This document shows positions 56,106 to 64,000 of a stretch of DNA of 64,000 nucleotides, in pieces. Position numbers and translations under genes: made by a program. The notes below the pieces were generated by a model that saw only the letters and a program-made list of their open reading frames with translations, was not told the DNA's origin and did no database searches. Numbering within the stretch: the stretch's first letter is position 1; the number at the start of each line of letters is the position of its first letter. Source of the DNA: JACCXG01 sp963750935 (GTDB taxonomy: Bacteria > Acidobacteriota > Vicinamibacteria > Vicinamibacterales > 2-12-FULL-66-21); NCBI GenBank assembly GCA_963750935.1, contig CAVVSR010000014.1, positions 620,001-684,000 on the forward strand. Direction: 5' to 3'.

Positions 56106-56603
56106 ATGAACAACCCGCTCGTACAACCCGATCCAGGGCTCTTCATCTGGACGATCCTGACGTTCCTGTTCCTGCTGGCGCTGCTGTCCAGGTTCGCCTG
56201 GAAGCCGCTGCTGGCAGCGTTGCAGGCGCGGCAGGATCGCATCACCCAGGCGCTCGAGGACGCGCAGCGCGCCCAGGACGAGATGGAACGGGTCAAGCGT
56301 GAGTCGGCGGAGATCATCCGGCAGGCGCACGTCGAGGCGAACACCATCGTCACCGCGAGCCGGACCGACGCCGAGCGGGTACGCGAGGAGACCAAACAGA
56401 AGGCGCGGACCGAAGCCGCCGGCATCGTTGCGTCGGCGCAGCGGCAGATCGAGACGGATGCGCTCCGCGCCCGCGACGAGATCCGCCGCGAGGCCGCGGA
56501 ACTGGCCGTGGCGATCGCGTCCAAGCTGATCCGCCGCAACATCTCGGTCGAGGACAACCGCGTCATGATCGACGAGATGATCGGCAGCCTGCGGCGTCAC
56601 TGA
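56106..56603 (+). CDS. atpF: ATP synthase subunit b
   Basis: 165 residues. One N-terminal TM (LFIWTILTFLFLLALLSRF) and a long coiled coil forming the stator. The F1 genes (atpH, A, G, D, C) do not follow; a transporter gene begins 58 bases later, so F0 and F1 are split in this genome. Confidence 0.93.
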   Translation: MNNPLVQPDPGLFIWTILTFLFLLALLSRFAWKPLLAALQARQDRITQALEDAQRAQDEMERVKRESAEIIRQAHVEANTIVTASRTDAERVREETKQKARTEAAGIVASAQRQIETDALRARDEIRREAAELAVAIASKLIRRNISVEDNRVMIDEMIGSLRRH

Positions 56604-56661
56604 CGCCGCTGCCACGCCGGCGGCCGCGACACGACGCGGCGCCGGCAGCCCGCCCCGGCCG

Positions 56662-57657
56662 ATGCCCACGCCACCGCAGGGCTTACCACCCCTCGACGCT
56701 CACCCCGTGTCCGATGCCCCGCTGCCCAGGGGCCACACCGTAGACATCCTCCTGCTCCTGATGACCGTCATCTGGGGCAGCAACTTCGCCGTCGTCAAGA
56801 GCGCCTTCCGGGAGCTCAATCCGCACGCGTTCAACGCGATGCGGATGACGGTGGCGGCCTTCGCGTTCCTCGCGATCATGCTGGTGGTGCGGCGGCTGCG
56901 GCCGCGTGCCGAAGCCGGGCGGCCGGCCGGCGGCGGCGACGTCGCGAGCATCTTCCACACGCCGGCGCGCGTGACCACCCGTGAATGGATCGCGCTCGCC
57001 GTGCTCGGCGTCGTCGGCCACGCCCTCTATCAATACTTCTTCATCGGCGGCCTGGCCCGGACCAGCGTCGCCAACGGATCGCTGATGCTCGCCGTCACGC
57101 CGGTTCTGATCACGCTCCTCAGCGCGCTGCTCGGCGAGGATCGGATCGGCCCGGCGCAGTGGCTGGGCGCCGCCATCTCGTTGTTCGGGATCTATCTGGT
57201 GGTGGGGTCCGGCCTGGCCCTGGGCGGGCAAGGTCTTACGGGCGACCTGATGATGTTCGGCGCGGTCTGCTGCTGGGCGACCTACACGATGGGATCCCGC
57301 CCGCTGATGGCGAGGCACTCACCGGTGGCGGTCAGCGGCCTGTCGATGGCCTTCGGGACGGCGATCTACGTGCCGCTGCTCTGGCGCGAGGTGAGTGGCG
57401 TCGCCTGGCTCGAGGTGAGCGGATGGACGCTGTTCCTGCTGGTGTATTCCGCGCTGTTCGCGCTGTGCGTGGCGTACACGATCTGGTACATCGGCGTCCG
57501 CCAGCTTGGCAGCGCCCGCACGTCGGCCTACTCCAACTTCATTCCCATCGTCGCGATGGTGTCGGCCGCGCTGTTCCTGGGAGAGCCGATCGGGGCCCGG
57601 AAGATCATCGGCGCCGCGGCGGTTCTTGCCGGGGTCGCTTTGACGAGAAGCAAGTAG
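56662..57657 (+). CDS. EamA/DMT-family transporter
   Basis: 331 residues, ten TM segments in two EamA halves: MTVIWGSNFAVVKSAFRELNP at the start, and the second half from GDLMMFGAVCCWATYTMGSRPL. Metabolite or amino-acid exporter by family; substrate unknown. Ends at a GAAGTCA hairpin. Confidence 0.88.
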   Translation: MPTPPQGLPPLDAHPVSDAPLPRGHTVDILLLLMTVIWGSNFAVVKSAFRELNPHAFNAMRMTVAAFAFLAIMLVVRRLRPRAEAGRPAGGGDVASIFHTPARVTTREWIALAVLGVVGHALYQYFFIGGLARTSVANGSLMLAVTPVLITLLSALLGEDRIGPAQWLGAAISLFGIYLVVGSGLALGGQGLTGDLMMFGAVCCWATYTMGSRPLMARHSPVAVSGLSMAFGTAIYVPLLWREVSGVAWLEVSGWTLFLLVYSALFALCVAYTIWYIGVRQLGSARTSAYSNFIPIVAMVSAALFLGEPIGARKIIGAAAVLAGVALTRSK

Positions 57658-57720
57658 AAAGTCAGAAGTCAGAAGTCAAGCAAGTCAGAAAGGACTTTTG
57701 ACTTCTGACTTCTGACTTTC
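57657..57720. repeat. GAAGTCA-family perfect hairpin, locus 4
   Basis: 23-base perfectly complementary arms (57657-57679 and 57698-57720), each holding three AGTCAGA-type heptamers, with an 18-base loop. It lies between convergent EamA and desaturase genes and writes the last codons of the desaturase. Confidence 0.9.
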
Positions 57721-58683
57721 GACTTCTTGAGCGCCCCAGTTCGTATGCGGCGCGCGATTCTCGATGAACCACCCGTACAGCAGCTCGCCGTAGGTGCGCC
57801 AGCGCGTGCCCTTGCGTTCGTAGAACGGAACCAGGATCTGCTGCAGCCGGGGCAGGTGGTAGAACGGCACGCCCGGGAAGTAGTGGTGTTCGAGGTGGTA
57901 GTTGGAGTTCAGGAACGCGAAGTCCCAGAACCAGTTGCCGCGCATCAGCGTGCCCCACTTCGCCGGATCGTCCGGGTCGATGTCGTAGTGCTGGCCGAGG
58001 CGGTTCAGCGTGAACGCGATCGGGAACACGAAGAAGACCGGGATGATGTTCGTGCGCAGGGCGGCATAGAACCCGAACCCGTACCACACCGCCGCCAGCG
58101 CGATGAGGTGCGCCGCGATCGAGACCCGGCGTTCGAACCCGATGCGCGACTGCAGCTCCGCGTCGTAGGTGGCGGACTCGCGCCGCGCCGCCCGGAAATA
58201 GATCGGGAACAGCGCCGGCGTGCAGTACAGCAGCTTGTACCAGCGCGCGTTCACCTTGGGCGACAGGTGATGCCGCTTCGGATCGTCCTCCTCGGAGCCG
58301 AGCTCCGCGTGATGATCGAGATGCCAGCGCGTGAACTGGCTCGGAGAGATGCCGCTCGGCACAGCGTAGAGGAACCCGAGCACCCGTTCGAACAGCGGCC
58401 GGCGCCGGCCGAACACGTTGTGGTGCACGACCTCGTGGAGCAGGATGGTGAAATTGAAGACGGTGAAGCCCTGGACGAGCGCGAGCGGGATCCAGATCAG
58501 CGGGTGCTCGAAGCGGATGAGGCCCCACGTGGCCAGCCCGAGCATGAGGAACTGACGCACGGCGACGATCCCGTGCCGCCACGCGGTTTTCTGGTGCAGA
58601 TCCTTCAGCTCCTGGCGCGGAAGCGCGTCCGCCAGCTCGGCCTTGAGAGCCACCGCGTGCTGCGCGTAATAGTGTGAGCCCAC
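57685..58683 (-). CDS. Membrane fatty-acid desaturase
   Basis: 332 residues. Three His boxes: HEVVHH, HLDHH and HLEHH, the di-iron site of membrane desaturases; about four TM segments. Introduces double bonds in acyl chains. The final residues VESQKSEVKSPF are written by the repeat and are not part of the domain. Confidence 0.9.
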   Translation of the reverse strand: MGSHYYAQHAVALKAELADALPRQELKDLHQKTAWRHGIVAVRQFLMLGLATWGLIRFEHPLIWIPLALVQGFTVFNFTILLHEVVHHNVFGRRRPLFERVLGFLYAVPSGISPSQFTRWHLDHHAELGSEEDDPKRHHLSPKVNARWYKLLYCTPALFPIYFRAARRESATYDAELQSRIGFERRVSIAAHLIALAAVWYGFGFYAALRTNIIPVFFVFPIAFTLNRLGQHYDIDPDDPAKWGTLMRGNWFWDFAFLNSNYHLEHHYFPGVPFYHLPRLQQILVPFYERKGTRWRTYGELLYGWFIENRAPHTNWGAQEVESQKSEVKSPF

Positions 58684-58752
58684 CGGTCCTTCAATTCTAA
58701 CAGGTCGTTTCGGGACGCACCGTGGCCCGGATCCTGCACTCGGCCCTCAGCC

Positions 58753-60492
58753 ATGCTGTCGAAGATCCTGAGCGCCGACCAGGATGAGCTGCTCAAAGAC
58801 GAACGCCGGGTGCTGGCGCGGCTGCGCACCGCCCTCATGCGATTCGACGCCGCTCCCGAGCACCAGGATGCGCTCGCGCGCTCGATCGAGCAGCTCGACG
58901 AGCTGTTCCTGCTGGTGATCGTCGGCGAGTTCAATGCCGGCAAGAGCGCATTCATCAACGCGCTGGTCGGCTCCCGCGTCGTCGCCGAGGGCGTGACGCC
59001 GACGACCGCGCAGATCAACGTGCTGCAGTACGGCGAGTCGATCGATCGCCAGGTGCGCGAACCCAACCTGCACGTCATCACCGCGCCGGTGCCGCTGCTG
59101 CGCGAGATCCACATCGTCGACACGCCCGGCACCAACGCCATCATCCGCGAGCACGAGGCCATCACCGCCGACTTCGTCCCGCGGTCGGACCTGGTGCTGT
59201 TCGTCACCTCGGCCGACCGGCCGTTCACGGAGACCGAGCGCGTGTTCCTCGAGCAGGTGCGCGGCTGGGGCAAGAAGGTCGTCGTGGTCATCAACAAGGT
59301 CGACATCCTCGAGAACGCGCGCGAGGTCGACGCGGTCAGGACGTTCGTGGCGGACAACGCGCGAACGCTGCTCGGATTCAGCCCGGAGATCTTCCCGGTG
59401 AGCGCGAAGCTCGCGCTCCGCGGCAAGCAGGGGGACGCGGCGGCGTGGCCGGCGAGCGGGTTCGATGCGCTCGAAAACTACATCGCAACGACCCTCGACG
59501 CGCCCGGGCGCGTGCACCTCAAGCTGCTCAACCCGCTCGGCGTCGGGGCGTCGCTCACCGAGCGCCACGGCGGATTCGTTCGCGAACGGACGGCGCTGCT
59601 CAAAGAGGACTTCGAGACGCTCGACGAGGTCGAGCGCCAGCTCGCGGTCTATCAGCAGGACCTGTCGCGCGACTTCGAGTTCCGCATGGCCGACATCGAT
59701 CGCATCCTGCTCGAGATGGAGCGCCGCGGGCAGGAGTACTTCGACGAGACGATGCGGATCGGCCGGGTCATGGACCTGCTCAATCGCAGCCGCGTGCAGC
59801 AGGGGTTCGAGCAGCAGGTCGTCGCCGACGCGCCGCAGCAGATCGAGCGCAAGGTCGGCGAGCTGGTCGACTGGCTCGTCGACGCCGACCTCCGGCAGTG
59901 GCAGGCGGTGACGACGCACCTGGCCGATCGCCGGCGCAAGTACCGCGAACGCATCGTCGGGGAAGAGGGCGGGGCGAAGTTCCACTACGACCGCACGCGC
60001 CTGATCGATGCCGCCACCCGCGAGTCGCAGAAGGTGGTGGATTCCTACGATCGCCGTCGCGAGGCGAGCGAGCTCGCCGACGGGGCGCGCAACGCGGTGG
60101 CCACCGCGGCGGCGGTCGGCGCCGGCGCGCTCACGCTCGGCACCATCGTCACGGTCGCGGCCAGCACTGCCGCGGCGGACTTCACCGGCTTCATCCTGGC
60201 GTCGGTGCTGGCGGCGATCGGCTTCTTCATCCTCCCGGCCAAGCGCGCCAGGGCCAAGGAGGAGATGCGGCGCAAGGTGGCGGACGTGCGGCAGCGGCTC
60301 TCGGCGGCGCTCCGCGGGCAGTTCCTCAAGGAGATTCAGCGCAGCGGCGACCGCATCCGCGAGGGCATCGCGCCCTACAGCCGGTTCATTCGCGCCGAGG
60401 GGGAACAGTTGAAGATCGTGGAGCAGGAGCTGCGGGAGATTGGCAACGAGCTGGCGGCGCTTCGCGCCCGGGTCGAGCGCATCGCGGCCTGA
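58753..60492 (+). CDS. Bacterial dynamin-like GTPase
   Basis: 579 residues. G1 GEFNAGKSAFINAL, G2 TPTTAQ, G3 DTPGTN and G4 NKVD form a dynamin-type GTPase domain (~50-250). Helical neck follows, then a hydrophobic paddle/TM region at ~455-500 (ILASVLAAIGFFILPA) and a final coiled coil. Such proteins bind and remodel membranes. Usually found in pairs; here it is single. Confidence 0.9.
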   Translation: MLSKILSADQDELLKDERRVLARLRTALMRFDAAPEHQDALARSIEQLDELFLLVIVGEFNAGKSAFINALVGSRVVAEGVTPTTAQINVLQYGESIDRQVREPNLHVITAPVPLLREIHIVDTPGTNAIIREHEAITADFVPRSDLVLFVTSADRPFTETERVFLEQVRGWGKKVVVVINKVDILENAREVDAVRTFVADNARTLLGFSPEIFPVSAKLALRGKQGDAAAWPASGFDALENYIATTLDAPGRVHLKLLNPLGVGASLTERHGGFVRERTALLKEDFETLDEVERQLAVYQQDLSRDFEFRMADIDRILLEMERRGQEYFDETMRIGRVMDLLNRSRVQQGFEQQVVADAPQQIERKVGELVDWLVDADLRQWQAVTTHLADRRRKYRERIVGEEGGAKFHYDRTRLIDAATRESQKVVDSYDRRREASELADGARNAVATAAAVGAGALTLGTIVTVAASTAAADFTGFILASVLAAIGFFILPAKRARAKEEMRRKVADVRQRLSAALRGQFLKEIQRSGDRIREGIAPYSRFIRAEGEQLKIVEQELREIGNELAALRARVERIAA

Positions 60493-60572
60493 CGGCGGCC
60501 GGAGCGGAGTCGATCCCGCTCCAGCCCGCGTCGATGAAACCGGCTGCTTACCCGCGACGGCAGTCGCGTGAC

Positions 60573-61115
60573 TTACTTGATCGTCCAGTAATAGATCGTC
60601 CGGCCCTGCACGTCCTGCGTCTTCTCGGGCGGCCACTCGGTGCCCATGTCGAAGCTGTGCGAGACGATGCGGGTGCCCGGCTTCAGCTGCTTCAACTTCG
60701 GGATCAGCTTCACGTTCAGCGACGGCAGCAGGTAGAGCGTGATGACCGTCGCCTGGCTCATATCGGTCTCGAACAGGTCCTGGTTCAGGAACTTGACCTT
60801 GTCACCGACCATCGCCTTGGCCAGGTTCTCGTTGGCTTCCTTGATGCGCTGGGGATCGATGTCGATGCCGACGGCGCGCGCGCCATGCTTCTGCGCGGCG
60901 GTGATCGGAATGCGTCCATCACCAGAGCCGAGGTCGTACACGAAGTCCTTGTCGGTCACCCGCGCCATCGCCAGCATCGCATCCACGACTTCCTGCGGCG
61001 TGGGGACGAAGATGACGTCGGGTGAACGGAGGGTGCCTGCCTGCTGCGCCGCCGCCGGCGCCGCAATGAAGGTCATGAGAACGATCGCCGCTAGTCTCGA
61101 AAGCCGAACTCGCAT
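60573..61115 (-). CDS. Exported class I SAM methyltransferase-like protein
   Basis: 180 residues. A clear signal peptide (LAAIVLMTFIAAPAAAQQ) is followed by a full methyltransferase core: VYDLGSGDGRIPITAA (motif I), GIDIDP and VITLYLLPSLN. ATG 61115 has AAAGGAG upstream; an in-frame GTG at 61133 would place that site inside the gene. Role outside the cytoplasm is unclear since SAM is not expected there. Confidence 0.8.
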   Translation of the reverse strand: MRVRLSRLAAIVLMTFIAAPAAAQQAGTLRSPDVIFVPTPQEVVDAMLAMARVTDKDFVYDLGSGDGRIPITAAQKHGARAVGIDIDPQRIKEANENLAKAMVGDKVKFLNQDLFETDMSQATVITLYLLPSLNVKLIPKLKQLKPGTRIVSHSFDMGTEWPPEKTQDVQGRTIYYWTIK

Positions 61116-61163
61116 CCGTCGGGCTCCTTTCACGCAGTCAGTGTCAAGGTTATATCAAATGGC

Positions 61164-61736
61164 TCAGTATCCCATTTCGCGGCGGATGCCGCGGACGATC
61201 CGGTCGAGCTCGTCGACCAGGCGGCCGCCGCCCGCCTCCCGAAACGATCGCACCAGCCGCTCGTAATACGCCATCACGTCGTCTGGCGCTGCGTTGAAGC
61301 GCTCCCAGACGGTTTCGCCGCTGTTCCTGAGATCGCGAAGAATCGCGTAGGCATTGTGGACCTTGTCGGCGGCGGACACGCGCAGGCTGGACCCCTTCAG
61401 GTGGCGGGCGTGCTCCGTGTAGGCCTGCTTCCGCTCGGCCCATGGTCCCTTGGGTGTGTCCCAGGAGTCGGTGCAGTCCTCGACGATCCCCGCGACGACG
61501 TCGCCGAACCGTGCCCGGATGTCCTCGAGGCGCTCGCGGCCGCCGTGATCCTCCGCGGCATCGTGCAGCAGCGCGCCGATCGCCTCGTCTTCCGTCCCGC
61601 CGTCATCCAGGACGATTGAGGCGACACCCATGAGGTGGCCGATATACGGCGCGTTCGTCCCCTTGCGCTGCTGCGCCGCGTGCACCTCGTGCGCGTAGCG
61701 AAAGGCCTCGTCGAAGCGTCCGCCGAGCTTCGTCAT
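61164..61736 (-). CDS. HD-domain hydrolase (ppGpp-hydrolase/Mesh1-like)
   Basis: 190 residues. HD motif in LLHDAAEDHGG, with early AHEVHAAQQRKGTNAPYIGHL and later SAADKVHNAYAILRD, matching the RelA/SpoT hydrolase fold without a synthetase. May cleave (p)ppGpp or another nucleotide. ATG 61736 fits the domain start. Confidence 0.82.
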   Translation of the reverse strand: MTKLGGRFDEAFRYAHEVHAAQQRKGTNAPYIGHLMGVASIVLDDGGTEDEAIGALLHDAAEDHGGRERLEDIRARFGDVVAGIVEDCTDSWDTPKGPWAERKQAYTEHARHLKGSSLRVSAADKVHNAYAILRDLRNSGETVWERFNAAPDDVMAYYERLVRSFREAGGGRLVDELDRIVRGIRREMGY

Positions 61737-61805
61737 GGGACGATTTTCTTCCCAGACACGACCCTGAGCAAGCGAAGGCACGGATCTTTCTAATGAAATG
61801 CACTG

Positions 61806-62238
61806 ATGTATTCAGTTACCCACGTTTCGACGGGACGGGCCCTGATGGTCGGGATGGTGGCGCTCGTCGCCGTCGTGCTGATGTCGGTGCGTTCGGCCGG
61901 TTCCGATCCGCCTCGGGTGCTGCACGGACTGGCCTCGTACTACGGGCCGGGCTTCCACGGGCAGGAGACGGCGAGCGGCGAGATCTTCGACCAGTGGGAG
62001 ATGGTGGCCGCGCACCGCACCTTGCCCCTGGGGACGCGCGTTCGCGTCACCAATCTCGACAACGGGCGGTCGGTGGTGCTGCGCGTGATCGATCGCGGAC
62101 CGTACGGCCGCAACTTCCGGCGCGGCACGATCATCGACGTTTCAAAGGGGGCGGCGCGGCGCCTGCGCTTCCTGAGAGGAAGGTCTGGTGCGGGTGCGGG
62201 TCGAGATCCTCCAGCTGCCCAGGGACCGCGATCGCTGA
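61806..62238 (+). CDS. rlpA: RlpA-like septal ring lytic transglycosylase (one frameshift)
   Basis: ~143 residues after correction. Signal/anchor (~1-30), then the double-psi barrel: GLASYYGPGFHGQETASGE, MVAAHRTLPLGTRVRVTNL, VIDRGPYG and IIDVSKGAARRL. An extra G near 62178 moves the expected end (GLVRVRVEIL) out of frame; the true stop is then 62236-62238. No SPOR domain. Cuts peptidoglycan at the septum by family. Confidence 0.82.
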
Positions 62239-62272
62239 TCGGACCCGCACGCCGCCTACAATGTCAGCCAGC

Positions 62273-62764
62273 ATGGCTGACGTCCGCACGCCAATCTTCG
62301 ACGCGCTGAGCGCGCTCGCCATTCCCTACGATCTCTACGAGCACCCGGCGGTCTTCAACTCGGAGGACGCAGCGGAGCACTGGCGCGGCATCCACGGAAC
62401 GCCGGTGAAGAACCTGTTCCTCCGCAACAAGAAGGGGGACCGCCACTACCTGGTCATTCTCGGCATCGAGAAGCAGGCGGATCTCCGGACGCTGGTGCGC
62501 ATCGTCGCGGACGATCGCCTCAGCTTCGGGTCGCCCGAGCGGCTGATGAAGTATCTCGGCGTGACCCCGGGCAGCGTCTCTCCGCTCGGGCTGATCTTCG
62601 ATACCGGCAAGGCGGTTCGCGTGATTGTGGACAGCGACCTGCGCGCGGCGGAGCGGCTGATCTTCCATCCCAACGACAACACCGCGAGCCTGACGATCAG
62701 CGGAGCCGATCTCGAGCGGTTCCTCGATCAGCGGGGGAACGTCGTCAAGTGGATAAAGCTCTGA
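62273..62764 (+). CDS. YbaK/ProXp-ala-like aminoacyl-tRNA deacylase
   Basis: 163 residues. PIFDALSALAIPYDLYEHP and GTPVKNLFLRNKKGDRHYL are typical of free-standing prolyl-tRNA editing domains that clear Ala-tRNAPro; NDNTASLTI is near the end. ATG 62273 (or 62261). TACAAT 10 bases upstream and no ribosome-binding site suggest a leaderless message. Confidence 0.9.
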   Translation: MADVRTPIFDALSALAIPYDLYEHPAVFNSEDAAEHWRGIHGTPVKNLFLRNKKGDRHYLVILGIEKQADLRTLVRIVADDRLSFGSPERLMKYLGVTPGSVSPLGLIFDTGKAVRVIVDSDLRAAERLIFHPNDNTASLTISGADLERFLDQRGNVVKWIKL

Positions 62765-64000
62765 CTATGCGTCAGCCCGCTTCGGGCGCATGTTCGCGGC
62801 CAGCACGCGCTTGCGCAGCCGGATGCTCGTCGGCGTGACTTCGACCAGCTCGTCGTCGTTGATCCACTCGATCGCCAGTTCCAATCCCAGCTTGCGCGGC
62901 GGGATCAGGCGGACCGCTTCGTCGGCCGACGAAGCGCGCATGTTCGTCTGCTTCTTTTCTTTGGTGATGTTCACGTCCATGTCGGACGCGCGCGCGTTCT
63001 CGCCGATGATCATGCCCTCGTAGACCGGCTGGCCGGGCTCGATGAAGATCTCGCCGCGCTCTTGCAGGTTCCAGATCGCGTAGGCGGTCGCCACGCCCGT
63101 GCGGTCGGCGACCAGCGCGCCGTTGGCGCGCGACGCGATCGCGCCGTGCCACGGTTCCCAACCCGCGAACAGGTGGTTCATGATGCCGGTGCCCTTGGTG
63201 TCGGTGAGGATCTGCGAACGGAAGCCGATCAACCCGCGCGCCGGGATCCTGAATTCGAGGCGCACGCGGCCGCTCCCGTGATTCACCATCTTCGTCATCG
63301 TGCCCTTGCGCATCCCGATGGCGGCGATGACCACGCCCTGGAATTCCTCGGCGACGTCGATGATGAGGTCTTCCACCGGCTCCATCCGCTGTCCGTTGAC
63401 TTCCTTGGTGACGATGTCGGGGCGCGAGACCTGGAGCTCGAAGCCTTCGCGCCGCATCATCTCGATGAGGATCGACAGCTGCAGCTCGCCGCGCCCGAGC
63501 ACCTTCATCTGCTCGGGGGTGTCGGTCGGCTCCACCTTGATCGAGACGTTCCCCAGCAGCTCGCGGTCGAGGCGGTCCTTGATCTGCCGCGAGGTGACGA
63601 ATTGGCCATCCCGCCCCGACATCGGTGAGGTGTTGACGCCGAAGATCATCGAGACCGTTGGCTCGTCGATAGCGATGATCGGCATCGGATTGGGATGCTC
63701 GACGTCGGCGATGGTTTCGCCGATCGTGATGTCTTCGATGCCCGCCAGGCAGACGATGTCGCCGGCGGCGGCCTCGGTAATGTCGATACGTTTCAGCCCC
63801 TCGAACGCGAGCAACTTGGTGACCTTGGTCGGATGCGTCTTGCCGTCCAACTTGCAGACCACGACCTGGTCCCCGATCTTCACGCGGCCGTTGAAGATGC
63901 GGCCGATCGCAATGCGCCCCAGGTAATCGCTGGAATCCAGGTTCGCCACCAGCATCTGCAGCGGCGCCTCGGGATTTCCCTTCGGGGGCGGGACGCTCTC
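62765..64000 (-). CDS. typA: TypA/BipA ribosome-associated GTPase (5' part beyond window)
   Basis: The last ~411 residues are visible and the frame is open at the right edge. Domain II (LDSSDYLGRIAIGRIFNGRVKIG), domain III (VLGRGELQLSILIEMMRREGFE), domain V (RIPARGLIGFRSQILTDTKGTG) and the BipA-specific C-terminal domain (KKQTNMRASSADEAVRL). The GTPase domain is outside. Acts in ribosome assembly and stress. Confidence 0.94.
   Translation of the reverse strand, partial: ESVPPPKGNPEAPLQMLVANLDSSDYLGRIAIGRIFNGRVKIGDQVVVCKLDGKTHPTKVTKLLAFEGLKRIDITEAAAGDIVCLAGIEDITIGETIADVEHPNPMPIIAIDEPTVSMIFGVNTSPMSGRDGQFVTSRQIKDRLDRELLGNVSIKVEPTDTPEQMKVLGRGELQLSILIEMMRREGFELQVSRPDIVTKEVNGQRMEPVEDLIIDVAEEFQGVVIAAIGMRKGTMTKMVNHGSGRVRLEFRIPARGLIGFRSQILTDTKGTGIMNHLFAGWEPWHGAIASRANGALVADRTGVATAYAIWNLQERGEIFIEPGQPVYEGMIIGENARASDMDVNITKEKKQTNMRASSADEAVRLIPPRKLGLELAIEWINDDELVEVTPTSIRLRKRVLAANMRPKRADA

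Overview
This is a GC-rich (roughly two-thirds G+C) chromosomal segment of a Gram-negative bacterium, most likely an Acidobacteriota member of the Vicinamibacteria type. The lineage call rests on family content. There is a MacB-like orphan permease of the acidobacterial duplicated type at 43985-46393. There are two tandem von Willebrand A proteins of the acidobacterial VWFA-related type at 51931-53907. Outer-membrane markers (Pal, TolC, LPS-core-type glycosyltransferases) show a diderm envelope. No rRNA, tRNA, CRISPR array, integrase or transposase was seen, and the window is mostly housekeeping.

Layout: 1-2338 (-) gliding/ABC-2 export module (GldG, permease, ATPase). 2569-5165 (+) metal-sensing ArsR repressor with its operator and a Zn/Cd/Pb P-type ATPase. 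5207-5914 (-) REC-PilZ protein. 6064-9536 (+) a LysW-like acidic carrier overlapping LarE, then a membrane glycosyltransferase-like protein. 9540-10918 methyltransferase and Pal. 10905-13377 (-) pyrK-pyrD-pyrF. 13505-20246 (+) phosphodiesterase, then a PyrR-binding RNA leader and pyrR-pyrB-pyrC-phosphoribosyltransferase. 19786-23924 (-) glycosyltransferases and TolC. 24087-26534 (+) S9 peptidase. 26541-28110 (-) a decayed DMFA-like/PASTA/LamG gene. 28158-34602 (+) pyrE, truA, uppS-cdsA-dxr-rseP, DUF1028. 34637-39766 MATE, ispG, an envelope protein, hemL. 39812-43962 two-component genes. 46419-52066 (-) hemX-hemA-hemC-cobA/hemD-hemB. 53017-53907 (-) VWA protein. 54173-56603 (+) the F0 half of ATP synthase. 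56662-64000 EamA transporter, desaturase, dynamin-like GTPase, secreted methyltransferase, HD hydrolase, RlpA, YbaK and a partial typA/bipA.

Together the genes give nearly complete de novo UMP synthesis (carAB not seen), a C5 heme/siroheme route from glutamyl-tRNA to uroporphyrinogen III, part of the MEP isoprenoid route (dxr, ispG) feeding UppS, phospholipid precursor synthesis and envelope stress proteolysis.

The least expected feature is a set of heptanucleotide tandem repeats in at least eight intergenic spacers, using four unit families (GAAGTCA, GCACCCA, CCGAGTC, GCACGTA). Several fold into long hairpins exactly between convergent genes, and in two places they run into coding ends and give unrelated proteins the same SQKSEVKS tail. 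A second feature is a good PyrR-binding loop at the predicted 5' end of the pyrR operon transcript. Several genes carry single-base indels that break otherwise conserved proteins (cadA, pyrD, tolC, GT2, NtrC-type regulator, rlpA, many in the permease). These look mainly like sequence errors, but the 26.5-28.1 kb remnant is truncated at both ends and looks truly decayed.
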